Positions 8,069 through 16,844 of a stretch of DNA of 64,000 nucleotides are shown piece after piece (position 1 is the first letter of the stretch; the number at the start of each line of letters is the position of its first letter). This DNA comes from CAKSST01 sp045535505 (GTDB lineage Bacteria; Bacillota; Clostridia; Oscillospirales; Acutalibacteraceae): contig JAZSLU010000004.1 of NCBI GenBank assembly GCA_045535505.1, positions 62,001-126,000 on the forward strand, written 5' to 3'. Made by a program: the position numbers and the translations under genes. Below the pieces are notes generated by a model. That model saw nothing but the letters and a program-made list of their open reading frames with translations, was not told the origin of the DNA and did no database searches.

Positions 8069-10660
8069 ATGACAAAGCTGTCACCTGCAATGCAACAGTA
8101 TATGGATATAAAAAATAAATATTCTGATTGCATACTGTTTTTCCGTTTAGGCGACTTTTATGAAATGTTCTTTGAAGATGCAAAAATTGCGGCCGAAGAG
8201 CTGGACCTTGTTTTAACAGGTAAAAGCTGCGGTCTTGAAGAACGTGCGCCTATGTGCGGTGTGCCTTTTCACAGTTGTGACGGCTATATTGCAAAATTGG
8301 TTGAGCGCGGCTACAAGGTTGCAATATGTGAACAGACCGAAGACCCCGCAACAGCAAAGGGTATTGTCAAACGAGAGGTTGTAAGGGTTGTTACACCCGG
8401 CACAGTTTTTGAAGATACCATGCTTGACGAATCAAAAAATAATTATCTGGCATCGGTTGCATTCTCTGGGTGTGGTGCCGGTGTCTGCTTTGTTGATGCG
8501 TCAACAAATGAGGTTAAGGTCACCTCAATCCAAACCGAAAATATGACAACCCGCATTATTGAAGAACTTTCACGTTTTTCTCCAAGTGAGGTTATTGCCA
8601 CAAAACAGCTTACAGACTATGCCGAACTTAAGGATTTTTTGCTACAGCTTGAATGCGCAGTAACCATAAGACAAGACGGATTTGATGAAAAAGAGTGTAG
8701 GGATGTTGTTTTGTCACAGTTTAATGTTTTGGGCGTTTCCACGCTCGGACTTAATGAAAACAGTCCCGCCGTTACAGCGTTGGGCGGTGCGCTAAAATAT
8801 CTTTACGAAACACGTATGTCCGGCCTTGCGGGTCTTAATAAGGTTACAGTTTATACCCCTGCAGATTTTATGCGACTTGACATTACCGCAATTCGCAATT
8901 TAGAACTTTGCAGCACCTTGCGAACAAAAGCAAAAAAAGGCTCGTTGCTTTGGGTAATTGATAAAACAAAAACAGCAATGGGTAAACGTATGATGCGCGG
9001 TTGGCTTGAGCAACCCCTTATCAATATGGCAGATATATCAGTTCGTCAAAATGCGGTGGACGAGCTTTGCTCAGATACCGTAATGCGCGGTGAACTTGCT
9101 GAATATTTGTCGGGTATGCGTGACGTTGAGCGTCTTATTACCCGCGTTATGTATAAAACTGCAGGCGGCAGAGAATTAAACGGTCTTTGCGAAGCAACTG
9201 TGCGTTTTCCGCTTATAAAACAACTCACTGGGAATTCAAACGGCCGTTTTATAAAAAAATGCAATCAGGAAATTGACGAATTACAAGATATGTACAAGCT
9301 TATATCGTCGGCAATTTCCGATACACCTAGCGCACTCATAAGAGATGGCGGCGTAATTCGCCAGGGCTATAATGCAGAACTTGACCGCTTAAAAGATATC
9401 GTTAGAAACGGTAGTGGCTACATAGCAAAAATTGAAGCGCGTGAAAAAGAGCGCACAGGTATTAAAAATTTAAAAATACGATACAACAAGGTTTTCGGTT
9501 ACTACATTGAGGTCACAAATTCTTTCTTGGATAAAGTGCCCGAGGACTATGTGCGCCGTCAGACGTTAACAGGCGGCGAAAGATATATAACCGAAGAACT
9601 TAAAAAACTCGAATCTGAAATTTTGGGCGCGAAGGAAAGCTCACTGCAGCTTGAAGCGCAACTGTTCGAGCAGGTAAGACAACAGGTTGCAGATAATTGT
9701 TTGCGCTTTTTAACAACTGCAGCCGCAATAGCAAGGCTTGACTGTGTTTGCTCGCTAGCATGCGTTGCCGCAAATAACGCTTATTGCAGACCGCAGCTTA
9801 ACACAAACGGAGTTTTAAACATAACAGAGGGCAGACATCCTGTGGTCGAACAGCTTATAAAAACGCCTTTTGTTTCAAACGATGCTCTGCTTGATAACGA
9901 TAAAAACAGATGTGCAATCATTACGGGTCCCAATATGGCGGGCAAATCTACATATATGCGTCAAATTGCCCTTATTGTCATAATGGCGCAAATGGGTGGC
10001 TTTGTTCCCGCCGCCAGTGCAAATATCGGCATTGTTGATGCAATCTATACCCGCATTGTCGCATCTGATGACCTTGCGGCAGGGCAGTCAACGTTTATGG
10101 TTGAAATGAGTGAGGTTGCCCAAATTCTTGATAATGCAACCAAAAACAGTCTGCTTATACTTGACGAAATAGGCAGGGGCACTTCCACTTTTGACGGTAT
10201 GTCGATTGCTCGCGCAGTGTTAGAATATGTTGCAGATAAACGCAAAATAGGCGCAAAAACCCTGTTTGCAACCCATTATCACGAGCTCACACAGCTTGAA
10301 GACCAAGTAAGCGGTGTTAAAAACTACAATATTGCTGTTAAAAAACACGGCGATGATATAACCTTCTTGCGCCGTATTGTCCCCGGCGGTGCCGACCAAA
10401 GCTACGGTATAGCGGTTGCAAAGCTTTCGGGTGTGCCTAATACCGTTATTGAACGTGCAAAACAAATTCTAAAAGAACTTGAAACAAGCGGTATTACCAC
10501 AACAAAAATTATCGAAAAGGTGTCCGACCAACTTCCGCTTGAAACGGTTGGTGCGATGGATATACTTAAAGAACTTAAAAATATTGATGCAAACACCCTA
10601 ACTCCTATTGAGGCCCTTGGCATTTTGCACGATATTGTTACAAAAGCAAAAAAACTTTAG
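8069..10660 (+). CDS. mutS: DNA mismatch repair protein MutS, 863 aa
   Basis: MutS recognises mismatches and small loops and recruits MutL. The N-terminus has the mismatch-binding Phe-x-Glu loop (GDFYEMF), followed by connector, lever and clamp domains. The C-terminal ABC ATPase carries Walker A GPNMAGKST at residue ~620, LLILDEIGRGTSTFDG and the ATHYHEL signal. The length is typical of MutS1. The ATG at 8069 has a modest AAAGGG Shine-Dalgarno directly behind the structured repeat. Its TAG stop lies inside the first helix of the second repeat. mutL follows after 184 bp. Confidence 0.98.
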   Translation: MTKLSPAMQQYMDIKNKYSDCILFFRLGDFYEMFFEDAKIAAEELDLVLTGKSCGLEERAPMCGVPFHSCDGYIAKLVERGYKVAICEQTEDPATAKGIVKREVVRVVTPGTVFEDTMLDESKNNYLASVAFSGCGAGVCFVDASTNEVKVTSIQTENMTTRIIEELSRFSPSEVIATKQLTDYAELKDFLLQLECAVTIRQDGFDEKECRDVVLSQFNVLGVSTLGLNENSPAVTALGGALKYLYETRMSGLAGLNKVTVYTPADFMRLDITAIRNLELCSTLRTKAKKGSLLWVIDKTKTAMGKRMMRGWLEQPLINMADISVRQNAVDELCSDTVMRGELAEYLSGMRDVERLITRVMYKTAGGRELNGLCEATVRFPLIKQLTGNSNGRFIKKCNQEIDELQDMYKLISSAISDTPSALIRDGGVIRQGYNAELDRLKDIVRNGSGYIAKIEAREKERTGIKNLKIRYNKVFGYYIEVTNSFLDKVPEDYVRRQTLTGGERYITEELKKLESEILGAKESSLQLEAQLFEQVRQQVADNCLRFLTTAAAIARLDCVCSLACVAANNAYCRPQLNTNGVLNITEGRHPVVEQLIKTPFVSNDALLDNDKNRCAIITGPNMAGKSTYMRQIALIVIMAQMGGFVPAASANIGIVDAIYTRIVASDDLAAGQSTFMVEMSEVAQILDNATKNSLLILDEIGRGTSTFDGMSIARAVLEYVADKRKIGAKTLFATHYHELTQLEDQVSGVKNYNIAVKKHGDDITFLRRIVPGGADQSYGIAVAKLSGVPNTVIERAKQILKELETSGITTTKIIEKVSDQLPLETVGAMDILKELKNIDANTLTPIEALGILHDIVTKAKKL

Positions 10661-10816
10661 CCAAAGCATTTAAACCCGAACCAGCCTTAAAGGGCTGATT
10701 TTAGGCGGCTTTCGGCGAGAGCGCACATATAGGATTACTGGATTCATGAGTATTTTAATAAAGCCACAGCGGAAAATACTTGTTTTAAAATCTGATTCGA
10801 GTTTGAATGCTTTGGC
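10660..10816 (+). repeat. Structured intergenic repeat, copy 2 (before mutL); candidate ncRNA
   Basis: This is the second copy of the element described at 7895-8052. The terminal helix can be extended by TTA...TAA at 10657-10819. Copy-specific changes (CATTTAAAC in the left arm, CAGCC in the internal hairpin) preserve pairing with the invariant right arms. The mutS stop codon overlaps its left edge, and the mutL RBS region begins just after the right edge. Confidence 0.8.
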
Positions 10817-10844
10817 TAACCAAAAGAAAGGCAGGCGGTAAACT

Positions 10845-12692
10845 GTGCAAAAAATTAAAATGTTAGACAAAAAAATGATAGAGCTTATCGCCGCGGGCGA
10901 GGTGGTCGAGCGACCTGCTTCTGTCATAAAAGAACTTGTTGAAAATGCTATTGATGCCAAGGCAAAAAACATTACGGTAGAAATTCAAAACGGCGGCATT
11001 TTGTATATGCGAGTTACCGATAACGGTACCGGCATACATCAAGACGATATACGTACTGCTTTTTTAAGCCACGCAACAAGTAAAATTTCTAAGGAAGAAG
11101 ATTTGTATAACATTGGAACCTTGGGTTTTCGAGGTGAAGCACTTGCCGCAATAAGTTCGGTTTCAAAGGTTGAACTTTTTACCCGCACCGAAAATGAAAA
11201 CACAGGCACTCATTACACAATAGAGGGCGGCAAAGAAACCTTGTTTGAAGATATAGGCTGTCCGCGTGGAACAACCTTCATTATAAGAGATATTTTTTAT
11301 AACACTCCCGCAAGAATGAAATTTTTGAAAAAAGACGTGTCCGAGTCAAACTTAATTTCGGCATTAATGGACCGTATTGCAATGTCGCACCCGGAGGTTG
11401 CAATAAAATTCATAAGAGACGGTAAACAAGTGCTTGTCACATCGGGTGACGGCAAGTTGGAGTCGGCGGTTTATTCTGTACAGGGAAGAGAGTTTTTCTC
11501 AAATCTTGTCCAAATCACAAAAAACAACGATAACGGTGTAAGTGTAAGCGGCTTTATCGGTAAACCAACATACACAAAATCAAACCGTAACGGTCAATTT
11601 TGTTATTTAAACGGCCGTTTGGTAAAATCGGCTACCGTTTGCGCCGCTTTGGAACAGGCGTATAAAAATAGCATAATGACCTCTCGCTTTCCGGTTTGTG
11701 TTTTAAATGTTGCAGTACCTTATGATACGGTTGATGTCAATGTGCATCCCGCAAAATCAGAGGTGCGCTTTACAAACGAAAAAATAATTTTCGACAGCGT
11801 TTATTACGCAGTTAAAGCAACACTCACTCAACTAACCGAAAGGCCCACAATAGAACTTGCCGAAACCAAGAGCGGAACATTTGCTAATATGACGGCCGAA
11901 GAATTTAAAAGTGAGTTTGCGCCAAAAAGTTTTTTCGACGGTAAACGTTCAACTGTTTTAAAAAGTCAAAGCGTATTTGAGGCTCAAACTGCCACTCAAG
12001 CAAAAATAGATATTGAGTATGAAACTCCGACCCAAAATCAAAGCGTTTCTCAAATCGAACAAGAAGAAACTAAAACAATCGTTGAAGAAAGAACGGCTTA
12101 TATACCATCGACAAGCCAAGAAAAAGACGAGCCGATAATATTGATTGGCGAAGCCTTTAAAACCTACATAATTGCTCAAAAGGGCAACAGTTTATACGTT
12201 ATTGATAAACACGCCGCTCATGAGCGCATTATATACAACCAACTCAAAAATGATGTAAAGGCAGAAAAGCAACTGCTCTTAACGCCCGAAACGGTTGTTA
12301 TGAATAAACAAGAATATATGGTGCTTGTCGAAAAGCAAGAACTTTTGGATGAGGTCGGTTTTGAAATTGAAGATATGTCGGACGGCATTGTTATGGTGCG
12401 ATGCGTTCCCGCATCTCTTTGCGGAGATAATATCGGCGAGGCATTAAGTCAGATTGCAAATTCGCTTTCAAAGGGCGGTGCAGCACAAACCGAAAAGCAA
12501 GAAAGGCTTTATTGCACAATCGCTTGTCGTGCCGCAATTAAAGCGGGGGACCGTTCGGGTGAACAAGAACTATTGCAACTTGCAATTAAGGTGCTTGGCA
12601 AAGGCGGTGTTATGCATTGTCCTCATGGTCGTCCCGTAGCGTTTGAGCTTAAACAGCACGATCTTGAAAAACAGTTTGGACGGCTGCAATAA
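10845..12692 (+). CDS. mutL: DNA mismatch repair protein MutL (endonuclease type), 615 aa
   Basis: MutL couples MutS to strand removal. The N-terminal GHKL ATPase shows IAAGEVVERPASV, ENAIDA, the DNGTGI loop and LGFRGEALA. A variable linker spans about 335-425. The C-terminal domain has DKHAAHERIIY, ACRAAIKAGD and CPHGRP, the metal-binding set found in MutL proteins with intrinsic nicking activity, as expected where MutH is absent. The start is a GTG at 10845, the first plausible start after the repeat, with an AGGCGG-like RBS. miaA follows after 2 bp, so they are translationally linked. Confidence 0.97.
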   Translation: MQKIKMLDKKMIELIAAGEVVERPASVIKELVENAIDAKAKNITVEIQNGGILYMRVTDNGTGIHQDDIRTAFLSHATSKISKEEDLYNIGTLGFRGEALAAISSVSKVELFTRTENENTGTHYTIEGGKETLFEDIGCPRGTTFIIRDIFYNTPARMKFLKKDVSESNLISALMDRIAMSHPEVAIKFIRDGKQVLVTSGDGKLESAVYSVQGREFFSNLVQITKNNDNGVSVSGFIGKPTYTKSNRNGQFCYLNGRLVKSATVCAALEQAYKNSIMTSRFPVCVLNVAVPYDTVDVNVHPAKSEVRFTNEKIIFDSVYYAVKATLTQLTERPTIELAETKSGTFANMTAEEFKSEFAPKSFFDGKRSTVLKSQSVFEAQTATQAKIDIEYETPTQNQSVSQIEQEETKTIVEERTAYIPSTSQEKDEPIILIGEAFKTYIIAQKGNSLYVIDKHAAHERIIYNQLKNDVKAEKQLLLTPETVVMNKQEYMVLVEKQELLDEVGFEIEDMSDGIVMVRCVPASLCGDNIGEALSQIANSLSKGGAAQTEKQERLYCTIACRAAIKAGDRSGEQELLQLAIKVLGKGGVMHCPHGRPVAFELKQHDLEKQFGRLQ

Positions 12693-12694
12693 TT

Positions 12695-13633
12695 ATGGAA
12701 AATAAAAAAATCAAAGTAATAGCGGTAGTCGGACCAACGGCTTCGGGCAAAACATCTCTTGCGGTAGAAATTGCAAAGAGAATAAACGGCGAAATTATTT
12801 CGGCAGACTCAATGCAAATTTTTAAAAATATGCCGATAGCCTCTGCTGTTCCCACAACACAAGAGCGTCAGGGCGTTGAACATTATCTGCTCGAGCAATT
12901 AAATCCCGACCAAACCTTTTCAGTATCAAACTTTGTGCAACAAGCCACAAATTTGTGCTTTAAAGTGCATAAAAAAGGGAAAATGCCCATTGTCGCAGGC
13001 GGTACAGGCTTATATGTTGATGCGCTTATAAAAAATTTTAGCTTTACCGATGCTCAACCCGATGAGTGTTTGAGAAGTAAGTTTGAAGAAGAATATAACA
13101 ATATCGGCGGCAAGGCTATGCTTTTAAAGCTACAAGAAATTGACAAACAAACCGCCGACCGTTTGCACCCCAATGACAAAAAGCGTATTATTCGCGCATT
13201 TGAAATTTATTATTTAACAGGAAGTACGCTCACACAGCAGAACGAGAAATCTCGAGCAAACCCTTCTCCTTTTGAGTTTTTGTGTATAGGCCTCAATTTT
13301 CGAGACCGTCAAAAACTTTATGACCGCATAAATAAAAGGGTAGATATTATGCTCGAGTGTGGGCTGGAAAAAGAGGCGCGTGCATCCTTTGAGCAAAACA
13401 GTACAGGTACGGGCATGCAAGCAATAGGCCATAAAGAGTTTTTTGAATATTTTAGAAAAAATCAAAGCTTTGAACAGGCAGTAGATTGCATTAAAATGCA
13501 AACACGTCGTCTTGCAAAAAGGCAAATAACTTGGTTTTCGGCAAAGCCTTACGTTAATTGGATATACGTGGATGAATGTGATGACCTAATTCAAAAAACG
13601 TTAGAAATTATACAACAAAACGGATGGAAGTGA
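12695..13633 (+). CDS. miaA: tRNA dimethylallyltransferase MiaA, 312 aa
   Basis: MiaA adds the dimethylallyl group to A37 of tRNA, making the substrate of MiaB. The P-loop is GPTASGKTSLA near residue 11, followed by the catalytic SADSMQIFKNMPIASA stretch, AGGTGLYVDAL and the tRNA-binding RRLAKRQITWF near the C-terminus. Its length is normal. It overlaps no neighbour but starts 2 bp after mutL. Having miaB, mutS, mutL and miaA in one run is a common firmicute arrangement (hfq is absent here). Confidence 0.96.
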   Translation: MENKKIKVIAVVGPTASGKTSLAVEIAKRINGEIISADSMQIFKNMPIASAVPTTQERQGVEHYLLEQLNPDQTFSVSNFVQQATNLCFKVHKKGKMPIVAGGTGLYVDALIKNFSFTDAQPDECLRSKFEEEYNNIGGKAMLLKLQEIDKQTADRLHPNDKKRIIRAFEIYYLTGSTLTQQNEKSRANPSPFEFLCIGLNFRDRQKLYDRINKRVDIMLECGLEKEARASFEQNSTGTGMQAIGHKEFFEYFRKNQSFEQAVDCIKMQTRRLAKRQITWFSAKPYVNWIYVDECDDLIQKTLEIIQQNGWK

Positions 13634-13640
13634 TTGACAG

Positions 13641-14855
13641 TTGAAAAATGCATTTTGGGGCAAACTTGCTAAAATAGCGGTTTTTGCTATCACTGTGTCG
13701 TATGCGGTTTATCAACTGTATGCAAGCATTTATAATCCGTTAGTCACCGAAACCGCAATGCACTATACAGGGCATGACGGTTTTACAATAGAGGGCATAG
13801 TTGCCAGAAACGAAACCGTAATAGAAAACGACACGAATTTGGTAAAATATTATGTTATCGATGACGGCGAAAAGGTTTCAAAAGGCGGCACGCTGGCAGA
13901 ACTTTACAACCAAAGTGAGCAAATTAATATAAACAATCAAATTAAAGAACTGCAAAAGAATATTGACAATATTGAGCGAACAATGGCTTATAACAGTACC
14001 GAAGCAGTTGACCTTAATTTGTTAAGCAGTAAGGTTTATACCGCATTGTCGGACTATGTAACAACTTTTGCTTCGGGCAATTTTTCAAGTTCAACCGAAA
14101 CGGCAGCAGAGCTTCTTTCTGCAATCAGTGTACGTCAGGCGGCAACGGGTGAAACGGTTGACTTTTCTTCCACGTTGGCATCGCTTAATAACCGTCTTGC
14201 AGCTTTGCAAAGCACAAAAGCAACAGCACAAGGTGCAATAACAACCGACCGTTCAGGATATTTTATGTCCCAGGTTGACGGTTATGAAAAAGCCTACAAC
14301 CTTGATAATGTTTTAAATCTTTCCCCAAAACAGTTTAAAGAAATAAAAGCAGAGTCCTTGTCTGATAAGGCAATAGGAAAAATTGTTGAAGATTATAAAT
14401 GGTGCATTGTCAGTTTGGTTTCAATTAACCGCTCGGCTCTTTTCAGTGTGGGAAAAACAGTAACCTTAAAAACCAACCTGCGCGAAATGCCCGAGCTTAA
14501 AGCTACAGTTAAAGCGGTTAACCGTGACAAAACGGGTGATGAGGCTGTTTTGGTGCTTGAATGTGAGGGAATGAATAACTATATCTGCTCTGCGCGTAAC
14601 ATCAGTGTTACGGTTGTTACAGAAAACTATGATGGACTGATGGTTAACAAAAGGGCAATTCGAGTTGTGGGAGATAAACGAGGCGTTTATGTCGTTTCGG
14701 GAATGCAGGCATCGTTTGTGACGGTCAACGTTTTAAAAAATACCGACGACTATGCAATTTGCGAGATGCAAACAGAAAACACAAAGGCGTTGCGTTTATA
14801 CGACGAGGTTATAGTGAAAGGAAAGAATCTGTATGACGGAAAAATCATCAACTGA
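13641..14855 (+). CDS. HlyD-like membrane protein preceding the divisome cluster, 404 aa
   Basis: One N-terminal membrane segment (about 9-28) is followed by an extracytoplasmic region. This shows a biotinyl-lipoyl-like half (YYVIDDGEKVSKGGTLAELYN), an alpha-helical hairpin with coiled-coil character (about 95-200), and a C-terminal beta-rich part. This layout resembles HlyD/membrane-fusion proteins, but no transporter gene is adjacent. The start is a TTG at 13641 behind GGAAGTG. The end overlaps yggS by 23 bp, tying it to the yggS-sepF-divIVA cluster and suggesting an envelope or division role. That function is inferred from neighbourhood only. Confidence 0.7.
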   Translation: MKNAFWGKLAKIAVFAITVSYAVYQLYASIYNPLVTETAMHYTGHDGFTIEGIVARNETVIENDTNLVKYYVIDDGEKVSKGGTLAELYNQSEQININNQIKELQKNIDNIERTMAYNSTEAVDLNLLSSKVYTALSDYVTTFASGNFSSSTETAAELLSAISVRQAATGETVDFSSTLASLNNRLAALQSTKATAQGAITTDRSGYFMSQVDGYEKAYNLDNVLNLSPKQFKEIKAESLSDKAIGKIVEDYKWCIVSLVSINRSALFSVGKTVTLKTNLREMPELKATVKAVNRDKTGDEAVLVLECEGMNNYICSARNISVTVVTENYDGLMVNKRAIRVVGDKRGVYVVSGMQASFVTVNVLKNTDDYAICEMQTENTKALRLYDEVIVKGKNLYDGKIIN

Positions 14856-15543
14856 CCTTATTAAAAGCAACTTAGATGTCATATATGATAAGATTGACAA
14901 AGCGGCAAAAAAGGTTAATAAAACAAAGGATGATATAATTTTACTTGCCGCTACAAAAACGGTGGATGCCGACCGCATAAACGAGGCGGTGCGCTCAGGC
15001 GTAAAATATGTGGCAGAAAATCGTGTGCAAGAACTTGCTTTAAAGCATAAGGATATTGACCCTTCAGCACATCAACATTTTATCGGTCATCTCCAAACCA
15101 ATAAAGTAAAAGATGTTGTCGGCAAGGTTGAACTAATTCATTCCGTTCACTCGCTAAAACTTGCGAACGAAATTTCAAAACAGGCGCAAAAAGCAGAAGT
15201 TACAGTAAATGTGCTTATAGAAATTAACATCGGTAAAGAAGAAAGTAAATCGGGGTTTATGCCCGAAGATGCGGTTGCCGCTGTGCAGCAAATTGCGGCT
15301 TTACCGTCAATAAAAGTGATGGGATTAATGGCAATTCCGCCTATATGCGAAAATGCAGAGCAAAACCGAACTTATTTTCGCCAAATGTACAAACTATTTG
15401 TTGACATTGGAGCCAAAAACATAGATAATAGTAGTATGGTATATCTTTCAATGGGAATGTCTGACGATTTTGCGGTTGCCATTGAAGAAGGAGCCAATAT
15501 TGTTAGAATCGGCTCCGCAATTTTTGGAAAAAGACAATATTAA
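14833..15543 (+). CDS. yggS: YggS/YlmE-family PLP homeostasis protein, 236 aa
   Basis: This pyridoxal-5'-phosphate-binding TIM-barrel protein buffers PLP and amino-acid pools; it is not an active racemase. The PLP lysine lies in LLAATKTV (near residue 39), followed by ENRVQEL, HFIGHLQTNKVK, and the C-terminal phosphate-binding MGMSDDFAVAIEEGANIVRIGSAIFG. The ATG at 14833 has an AAAGGAAAG RBS inside the end of the preceding gene. Its place upstream of sepF matches ylmE in the firmicute ylm/div cluster. Confidence 0.95.
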   Translation: MTEKSSTDLIKSNLDVIYDKIDKAAKKVNKTKDDIILLAATKTVDADRINEAVRSGVKYVAENRVQELALKHKDIDPSAHQHFIGHLQTNKVKDVVGKVELIHSVHSLKLANEISKQAQKAEVTVNVLIEINIGKEESKSGFMPEDAVAAVQQIAALPSIKVMGLMAIPPICENAEQNRTYFRQMYKLFVDIGAKNIDNSSMVYLSMGMSDDFAVAIEEGANIVRIGSAIFGKRQY

Positions 15544-15570
15544 AAATTTTAATAAAAAGGGGACATAAAA

Positions 15571-16023
15571 ATGGGTTTTTGGGATAGCGCAAAAAAGATT
15601 TTTGCAGTAACAGACGCAGAGGAATATGAGGATGCTTGGGAAGAGCAAGAAGTAGAAGAGCAAGAGCTTGAAGAAGAAAAAGGTTCTTTTATGGGAAATT
15701 TGTTCTCAGCAAGAGCAACACGTTCAACAGATGCAACCGCATCATCTCAGATGCAGGTTGTTTTGGTAAAACCTGAGCGTTTTGACGATGGTATCGGTAT
15801 TGCCGACCATCTCAATCAGAATAAAACCGTCGTTTTAAATCTTGAGAATGCAGACCGCGAAACCTGCCGCAGACTGCTTGACTTTTTGTCGGGCGCAGCA
15901 TATGTTCGCAAAGGTAGCATTAAAAAGGTTGCAAGAAGCACATATATCATCACTCCCAGTCAGGTAAACGTTATGGGCGAGGTTCTTTCTGAAGACTTTG
16001 ATGCCACAGGAATGTATCTGTAA
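15571..16023 (+). CDS. sepF: Cell division protein SepF, 150 aa
   Basis: SepF tethers FtsZ to the membrane and shapes the septum. The N-terminus MGFWDSAKKIF is an amphipathic membrane-binding helix. An acidic, low-complexity linker (about 18-45) follows, and then the DUF552 core (VVLVKPERFDD, TVVLNLENAD, RRLLDFLSGAAYV and ITPSQVNV). It has an AAAAGGGGA RBS and a 27-bp gap from yggS. Confidence 0.95.
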   Translation: MGFWDSAKKIFAVTDAEEYEDAWEEQEVEEQELEEEKGSFMGNLFSARATRSTDATASSQMQVVLVKPERFDDGIGIADHLNQNKTVVLNLENADRETCRRLLDFLSGAAYVRKGSIKKVARSTYIITPSQVNVMGEVLSEDFDATGMYL

Positions 16024-16038
16024 GGAGTTAGTTTAATT

Positions 16039-16812
16039 ATGTATTCTGTTGAAGAAATCAGACAAATAACATTTAAAAGAGCGGGTCGCGGCTACAATGC
16101 AGATGAGGTTGATGTTTTCATCGACCAAATTGCCGCCGAATATGAACTTGCTTTGCGTGAAATTGCAACACTTAAAGCTGAAAACGAAAAAATAAAATCA
16201 GATAACATTGATTCAAACGGTACACAAAACAGTTTGCAAAACATTCTTGTTAGTGCACAGCGTTTTGCTGACCAAATTGTTGAAGAAGCAAAGCAAAAAG
16301 CAGAAGAAATTCTGACAGATGCGAAAAAAACTGCTTTAGAAACAGCACAGCAGATTGAAGCAGATAAAGAAAATTGTAAAACAACAATTTTACAAGCAAA
16401 TGAGTCTGCTCAGCGCGAGATTGAAAAACTTCTTAAGGACGGTGTAAAGCGCTCAGAGGCAATGAAAACTGCCGCAAAAGACAGCGTTGACCGTCAACAA
16501 CTTCTTTTTGATAAACTTAAAACTGAAATTGTCAGCTTTAAATCACAAATTATGGATATGTATAAAGAACATCTCAGCCTGTTCTCGCAGATTCCTGACG
16601 AGGTTCCTTTTGATGCTGCTCGTGCGGCAGCTGCCGTTAACGCAGTTATCGATGCCGAGCCCGACTTTTCGGCTATGGTAAATAGCGAGGAGCAACAGCC
16701 CGAGGTTGAAAAACAACAACAGCAAGAGGAACAACCCGCTAAAGAAACCGAGCAAGAGATGGGCTTTACACGCATAATGGATATACCTTTGCCCGACGAG
16801 AGCGAAGAATAA
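16039..16812 (+). CDS. divIVA: DivIVA-family protein, 257 aa
   Basis: DivIVA proteins bind curved membrane at poles and septa and recruit partners. The N-terminus has the conserved lipid-binding segment, with FKRAGRGYNADEVDVFIDQIAAEYE. A long coiled coil spans about 28-190, and the tail is Gln/Glu-rich. The first residues YSVEEIRQITF resemble the usual TPxDI start. It follows sepF by 15 bp and precedes ileS, as in many Clostridia. Confidence 0.93.
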   Translation: MYSVEEIRQITFKRAGRGYNADEVDVFIDQIAAEYELALREIATLKAENEKIKSDNIDSNGTQNSLQNILVSAQRFADQIVEEAKQKAEEILTDAKKTALETAQQIEADKENCKTTILQANESAQREIEKLLKDGVKRSEAMKTAAKDSVDRQQLLFDKLKTEIVSFKSQIMDMYKEHLSLFSQIPDEVPFDAARAAAAVNAVIDAEPDFSAMVNSEEQQPEVEKQQQQEEQPAKETEQEMGFTRIMDIPLPDESEE

Positions 16813-16844
16813 TACTTTTTAATGTTTAGGAGATAATCACAACT

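Noticed and set aside
16813..16844. T-box leader for ileS
   Set aside because: The gap from divIVA is only 32 bp, too short for a T-box.
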